From NCBI GenBank assembly GCA_018830525.1, contig JAHJSH010000008.1:1-53722 (forward strand): a stretch of DNA of 53,722 nt. Reading direction: 5' to 3'. Below, in pieces: positions 49,876 through 53,722 of the stretch (position 1 is its first letter; the number at the start of each line of letters is the position of its first letter). The position numbers and the translations under genes were made by a program. The stretch is from Nanobdellota archaeon (lineage in GTDB: Archaea > Nanobdellota > Nanobdellia > Pacearchaeales > GW2011-AR1). The notes under the pieces were generated by a model. It was not told the DNA's origin, did no database searches, and saw only the letters and a list, made by a program, of their open reading frames with translations.

Positions 49876-51102
49876 ATGGAAAGTTTATGCATTCACTGTA
49901 AAGGAAAAGGACTCTGTGGAAAACACTGTTACATCTTAGATAGGTTCATAGATAACGCGCCAAAACCAAAACTTCATTTCTCCGGGAAATCCGCTCCAGA
50001 ACTTTTCGTCGGACGAATCGGGTATCCGTTTGTAAACTCTGGAATCCTGGCTCCCCAAGACAACGATAACATATCGAACTTTGCAACAGCCGAGGAATGG
50101 TCCGCAAATAATTTCTCCATAGAAAATGTTCTCCGACTCAGAGGGCAATTAATTTACGGAAGAGCAAAAACAAACATCAAATCAAATGAGGGGCCAGCAG
50201 GGTCATCCCTTGGGGACAGAATAAAGCAAGTAACTCAAGAACTCGCCCTTTCTTCGAAACCAGTCTCAACCGAATTCTTTCTCAAGAAAAAACCAACACT
50301 AGAATTCACCTCTGATTCAGTTTTCCGCCCGATGACAAACCCCGCCCCAATAAAAAAAGTAATCCTCGAAGAAAATCCTAAAGTAGAAAAAAAAGTCGAT
50401 TACCTGACTTCAGACTACGACGTCAAAGCAACGATCGCACTCCAAGAACTCTATAATTCAAACATCAAAGTCGACCATTTGCAAAAACTTCTTTCAATCG
50501 GATTGCTCGGAGTAAAAATTTCCAGAAAAATGGTCCCAACAAGATGGAGCATCACAGCGACAGATGACACAATTTCAAAACAACAATTAGAAAAGATAAG
50601 ATACTTCTCGGAGATAAATCAAATAACTCTATTCTCCGGGAACTTCGTCGGAAACTACATTGAGGCCCTTCTTCTTCCTGGGAGATTTTCATTTGAGGCA
50701 ATCGAAGCTTGGCAAGGAGAAAGCACATATAACATGGAACATTATACTCAATTCAGTCAGGATTATGAAGGATTCTTCGGACGAAAAACTTATGCGTCAA
50801 ATATCACTGGCGGATACTATGCAATGCGACTCCCATTAACTGAATATCTAACCAAGGTCCAAAAGCAAGCAACAGTTTTCATCTTCAGAGAAATCCGCCC
50901 AGAATATTACGCTCCACTTGGGGTGGGGATCGTCCGAGAAACCGCAAGACGGACTTTCACAAATCCTCCAAAAAATTTCGACACTATTGAAGACGCACTT
51001 AAGGATATCCAAACAAGACTTCAAACTCCCATAGAAACAATCAAAGAAAAATCTTGGACACTCCACGAATACAATAAACAAAAGTCTCTAAATGATTTCT
51101 AG
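49876..51102 (+). CDS. nreA: Archaeal DNA repair protein NreA
   Basis: An N-terminal cysteine cluster (CIHCKGKGLCGKHC) is followed by the two Nre domains (PELFVGRIGYPFVNSGILAP; FIFREIRPEYYAPLGVGIVRE). The C-terminus KQKSLNDF resembles a PCNA-interacting box, with one terminal aromatic residue instead of two. The family interacts with PCNA in archaea and aids repair. Its stop overlaps the end of the opposite small membrane protein gene by 4 bases. Length (408) is normal. Confidence 0.9.
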   Translation: MESLCIHCKGKGLCGKHCYILDRFIDNAPKPKLHFSGKSAPELFVGRIGYPFVNSGILAPQDNDNISNFATAEEWSANNFSIENVLRLRGQLIYGRAKTNIKSNEGPAGSSLGDRIKQVTQELALSSKPVSTEFFLKKKPTLEFTSDSVFRPMTNPAPIKKVILEENPKVEKKVDYLTSDYDVKATIALQELYNSNIKVDHLQKLLSIGLLGVKISRKMVPTRWSITATDDTISKQQLEKIRYFSEINQITLFSGNFVGNYIEALLLPGRFSFEAIEAWQGESTYNMEHYTQFSQDYEGFFGRKTYASNITGGYYAMRLPLTEYLTKVQKQATVFIFREIRPEYYAPLGVGIVRETARRTFTNPPKNFDTIEDALKDIQTRLQTPIETIKEKSWTLHEYNKQKSLNDF

Positions 51103-51347
51103 CCATCCCTTGCACGCGCGATAATACTATCTACAACAATCGCCCCAATTATTATAACCATTAAAGTAGTCAATGTTCCTAAAACAACTCCTGAAGTAAC
51201 AGCACTCCGAATAGCCTGAGCAGATTCAAGTTCCGGAACTTCTACAATTGCTGGGAGAAAAAACCGAGTAAGCACAAATGCCAACAGCCAAACTATCACT
51301 ATAACAAATACAATCCAAATCAACTTTCTTCTTGTAACATCCCTCAT
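51099..51347 (-). CDS. Small two-helix membrane protein, 82 residues
   Basis: A basic N-terminus (MRDVTRRKL) leads to a membrane helix, an outside loop (FFLPAIVEVPELESAQ) and a second helix (TLTTLMVIIIGAIVVDSII). No family is recognised. It is convergent with nreA. Confidence 0.5.
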   Translation of the reverse strand: MRDVTRRKLIWIVFVIVIVWLLAFVLTRFFLPAIVEVPELESAQAIRSAVTSGVVLGTLTTLMVIIIGAIVVDSIIARARDG

Positions 51348-51390
51348 AGAAACACGTATTCAACCAGATATAAAAACCTTGCTACCTCAA

Positions 51391-51969
51391 TCACGTTAGG
51401 CCTATGAGAATGCCCTCAATAATCCCCGCAACTAACAAAAGAGGAAATATTACAAATACAAAAAATCTCAAACCTTCCCGAAAATTATACTTCAACTTCT
51501 TTCCAATATCTTTACCAAATAAATCAGTTCCAATCTTCATCCCGATTCCAACCGAGAAAAGAATCGCAGGCAATTCAAAAATACCGTGCGGGACCAACTG
51601 CCACAAAACCCCAATCCCATTTCTAACTGCTGATTCCCGAATAACAAATCCCAAAAGATAACCATTCAAAACGATCGTAATCAACGGAAGAATTCCAAAA
51701 CCAATCCCAGTGATAATTGCAAAAAAACTCGCCTTCAAATTATTAAAAAATATAAAAGCGATAATCTCCAAGGTCCCTTTCCCCTCCAAGGATAAAACTA
51801 ATTTCTCAATCCATTCAAAAATTTCCTGCCTAAAAAAGAACGGATAAATAAACCCTATAAAAAATAATAACATTAAAATCCCAAATGCGAAAACAACATG
51901 CCACTTAGACTCATTCAAAAATTTCCAACATGCCGAATAATTCTTAACAAAAAAACTCACCTTCTTCAT
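51391..51969 (-). CDS. SpoIIM-like (DUF95) membrane protein
   Basis: The family pattern is present: FFNNLKASFFAIITGIGFGI followed by LPLITIVLNGYLLGF and VPHGIFELPAIL. About five membrane helices are visible. Archaeal members are common but poorly understood; in bacteria the family relates to spore engulfment proteins. The start overlaps the end of the rhomboid gene by 4 bases, so they are one operon. Confidence 0.8.
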   Translation of the reverse strand: MKKVSFFVKNYSACWKFLNESKWHVVFAFGILMLLFFIGFIYPFFFRQEIFEWIEKLVLSLEGKGTLEIIAFIFFNNLKASFFAIITGIGFGILPLITIVLNGYLLGFVIRESAVRNGIGVLWQLVPHGIFELPAILFSVGIGMKIGTDLFGKDIGKKLKYNFREGLRFFVFVIFPLLLVAGIIEGILIGLT

Positions 51970-52712
51970 CGAGTAAAATATTTACTGATCATTTTAGTTT
52001 TTCTAGGATACTTTTTCCTCAAATAGAAACCATAACCGACACCTATAAGAAGTCCTCCCAAATGCGCAGTGTTCCCAATTGGAAGTCCAAAACTTAATGA
52101 GAGTGCCCAAAACCCAAACATCAACAAACCAATTGCCCCCCACATCGGCATAGGAATTATAAAGAAGACTAAAACTGGAAGTCTTGGCGTTAAAACTGCA
52201 AGTAATCCTCCGAGTGCCATGATTGCCCCACTAGCACCAACTGCGTACATCAAAGGACTTCCAACAATCTTCGCACCGAGAGGACTATTTCCAAATATCC
52301 CTGCAAGAACAACAAAAAATATCCCTGCAAAAAGCCCCCCAATAATATACAACCACAAGAATCTTTTTTTACCTATCAATTTCTCAACAAAATTTCCAAT
52401 GAACATCAATGAAATCATATTCACAAATAAGTGCGCAAATCCTCCATGCATAAACATACTCGTAACAAATGTCCAAATTGCCCCACCGGCCAAAATAACT
52501 GAAGGAGTCAACGCAATAAATCTACAGGAAGTCTGACTACAATCTGGATTACTTAATGCCCCCAAACTAATAGCTATTATAAAAAAAGCAACATTTACCA
52601 CAATAATTATTCCAGTATAACTCGATAAAAATCCTGGCTTTCTCATAGGAACATGTCTTCTAACAACTCCTTCATGCCTACCCTCGAATTTATCTTCAAA
52701 CCATTTAGCCAT
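51966..52712 (-). CDS. Rhomboid-family intramembrane serine protease
   Basis: Six membrane helices carry HLFVNMISLM (N98), the nucleophile S161 in GASGA and the base H217 in NTAHLGGLLIG. These are the complete rhomboid catalytic residues. A charged cytoplasmic N-terminus (WFEDKFEGRHEGVVRRH) precedes the core. It should cut membrane helices of other proteins. The SpoIIM-like gene overlaps its end; the TFE-like gene lies just upstream. Confidence 0.9.
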   Translation of the reverse strand: MAKWFEDKFEGRHEGVVRRHVPMRKPGFLSSYTGIIIVVNVAFFIIAISLGALSNPDCSQTSCRFIALTPSVILAGGAIWTFVTSMFMHGGFAHLFVNMISLMFIGNFVEKLIGKKRFLWLYIIGGLFAGIFFVVLAGIFGNSPLGAKIVGSPLMYAVGASGAIMALGGLLAVLTPRLPVLVFFIIPMPMWGAIGLLMFGFWALSLSFGLPIGNTAHLGGLLIGVGYGFYLRKKYPRKTKMISKYFTR

Positions 52713-52714
52713 TG

Positions 52715-53569
52715 CTATTTTTTCCTAGAAAGTTTTTTCTTTAATCTACTAGCAAAACTAGTTTTCTTCTTCACAACCTTCTTCTTCACAACCTTCTTCT
52801 TCACAACCTTCTTCTTCACAACCTTCTTCTTCACAACCTTCTTCTTCACAACTTTCTTCTTCACAACCTTCTTCTTCACAACCTTCTTCTTCACAATTTC
52901 TTTTTTCTTTTTGCCTTCAGCTTTTGCTTTAACTATTGCAACATTCTTTCGAGCGGTAGCTCTAGCAGCCTTAAGGATTACTTTTTTCGCAGCATCTTCC
53001 TTCTCACTCTTCTTATCTGAACGAACTCTCTTCTTTCTATCCTTCTCCCTAATTGTCTCAAGCTCCCCCCGAATCAACTCCAATTCTTTTTCCGTCCGAG
53101 TAACTTTCGCCTTTGTATCCCTAATCGGCCCGCTGTTGTCAGACAACTCATAAACTTCCGCACATTCTTCACAACTAAACCCATGTTCAAGCGCCTTCTC
53201 CTCGCCAACTTCAATCCCACACGGTTTACAAACATAAAATCTCCTCGTCTCACGGCTACCCAAAACCCCATTCAAATTCTCAATCTTCTTAATCAATGCT
53301 TGTTCTAATTTAACCAAACACTTCTCCGTTTTCAAAGTCCAATAATAAATATACCATCCCTTTCTCTTATCTTTTTTACGAATAAACGAAACAAGCCCGT
53401 CGGCAGACAACTTATACAAAATATTCCGGACCTGGTTTATCGTCAGCTCCATTTTTTTCGCAATCAAAAATTCATTAACATCTTTCTTACCAAATAAAAT
53501 ATCAACTATTCGTCCAGTATTAAGACCGGCCATTTCCTCGACGAGATCATGTAGAAGTTTAACTTGCAT
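52715..53569 (-). CDS. TFE-alpha-like transcription factor with a long Lys/Val repeat tail
   Basis: Residues 1-100 form the TFE winged helix (MAGLNTGRIVDILFGKKDVN...YKLSADGLVSF). A zinc ribbon follows (FYVCKPCGIEV, CEECAEVYEL; C114, C117, C133, C136). That is the full archaeal TFE. After about residue 150 there is a coiled coil and then about 100 extra residues, ending in eight KKKVV units and RLKKKLSRKK. Typical TFE is about 160-190 residues. The tail is highly basic and would bind nucleic acid or acidic proteins. Confidence 0.85.
   Translation of the reverse strand: MQVKLLHDLVEEMAGLNTGRIVDILFGKKDVNEFLIAKKMELTINQVRNILYKLSADGLVSFIRKKDKRKGWYIYYWTLKTEKCLVKLEQALIKKIENLNGVLGSRETRRFYVCKPCGIEVGEEKALEHGFSCEECAEVYELSDNSGPIRDTKAKVTRTEKELELIRGELETIREKDRKKRVRSDKKSEKEDAAKKVILKAARATARKNVAIVKAKAEGKKKKEIVKKKVVKKKVVKKKVVKKKVVKKKVVKKKVVKKKVVKKKVVKKKTSFASRLKKKLSRKK
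52764..52898 (-). repeat. 15-base tandem repeat (nine units) encoding the TFE tail
   Basis: Nine units of TTCTTCTTCACAACC lie end to end; the sixth has one changed base and the last ends in TT. The unit is a multiple of three, so copy changes keep the frame. Near-identity of the units suggests recent expansion. Confidence 0.95.
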
Positions 53570-53628
53570 ACCCCATCAAAATAATTTTCATTTAAATACC
53601 TTTCCACTATCTCTTGTATAATTCGGAA

Positions 53629-53722
53629 AGGTTCTCGCCTGTGAAACAGGTTCTCGTACCTGTACATCTGTCCAAAGGACTTCAGTGAGCGAAGCGAGTC
53701 GGCACCTTTCTAAGACATCTGT
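53629..53722. other. Hairpin-rich repeat region at the right edge
   Basis: Upstream of the TFE-like gene there are hairpins CCTGT-GAA-ACAGG (53638-53650), ACAGGT-N6-ACCTGT (53646-53663) and GTCC-AAA-GGAC (53670-53680). There is also a direct repeat AGGTTCTCG, a repeat of ACATCTGT and a GCGAAGC mini-hairpin (about 53689-53695). The first two hairpins overlap and exclude each other. GTCC-N3-GGAC and GCGAAGC also occur in the segment behind fen1. The region runs out of the window. Confidence 0.5.

Noticed and set aside
52764-52898. Possible CRISPR-like array because of regular repeats
   Set aside because: The repeats are 15 bases, directly adjacent without spacers, and lie in frame within the TFE-like gene.
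52653-53153. Long plus-strand frame rich in phenylalanine
   Set aside because: It is the antisense of the repetitive lysine tail of the TFE-like gene and has no start signal.

Overview
This window looks like chromosomal DNA of an AT-rich archaeon. The information-processing genes are archaeal: transcription factor S, a TFE-alpha-like factor, family B DNA polymerase, FEN1, NreA, Cdc48 with two AAA modules, type II methionine aminopeptidase and archaeal-type signal peptidase. Many starts lie 20-30 bases downstream of a TATA-like box, as expected for short-leader archaeal transcripts. Bacterial-looking genes (SerRS, PanD, full-length RecJ, RadC, type I restriction) and many small, lineage-specific membrane proteins suggest a DPANN archaeon of the Woesearchaeota/Pacearchaeota kind. 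The lineage is an inference from gene content; there is no rRNA to confirm it. One tRNA gene (Lys, CUU) is present.

Layout. 1-6.4 kb: housekeeping genes, mostly on the minus strand (phosphoesterase, CDP-alcohol phosphatidyltransferase, serS, GNAT, M23-like, tRNA, tfs, signal peptidase, panD) plus a wHTH regulator and a DUF2062 protein. 6.4-12 kb (plus): an AbrB-like/Zn-ribbon protein coupled to a Cdc48 with a roughly 255-residue coiled-coil insertion; a tightly coupled three-gene module ending in a caspase/CHAT-like cysteine peptidase; and radC. 12-17.4 kb: two accessory segments of about 2.7 kb each, delimited by three copies of the radC 3' end (one functional, two relics). They carry Bro-N/DinD-like, DIP1984-like, AbrB, wHTH+PIN, nuclease and small membrane proteins. 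17.4-25.2 kb (minus): a type I restriction operon in the order hsdM, DUF3800, HEPN, hsdS, AlbA_2, hsdR. 25.2-31.7 kb: a Fe-S PD-(D/E)XK nuclease, RecJ and secreted proteins. 31.7-36 kb: a five-gene minus operon (NSUN methyltransferase, nucleotidyltransferase, PUA protein, unknown coiled coil, MetAP). 36-43 kb: 2-deoxyribosyltransferase-like protein, PolB, small genes, FEN1 and a Na+/Ca2+ exchanger. 43-49.8 kb: a cluster of signal-peptide polytopic membrane proteins in paralogous pairs, interleaved with two nucleotidyltransferase/HEPN-like toxin-antitoxin modules. 49.8-53.7 kb: NreA, SpoIIM-like, rhomboid and a TFE-like protein with a long Lys/Val repeat tail.

Main points. (a) The caspase-like three-gene module at 10.26-11.33 kb is the best candidate for an undescribed system. 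(b) The 3' end of radC behaves like a repeated insertion point. Gene-end or gene-fragment relics also occur at fen1, next to the tRNA and from an NSUN paralogue, which suggests repeated capture of DNA at conserved genes. (c) The restriction operon carries extra nuclease-like genes. (d) Cdc48, PolB motif A and TFE depart from the usual form of their families. No stretch longer than 300 bases lacks a gene; the longest non-coding piece is the hairpin-rich segment after fen1.
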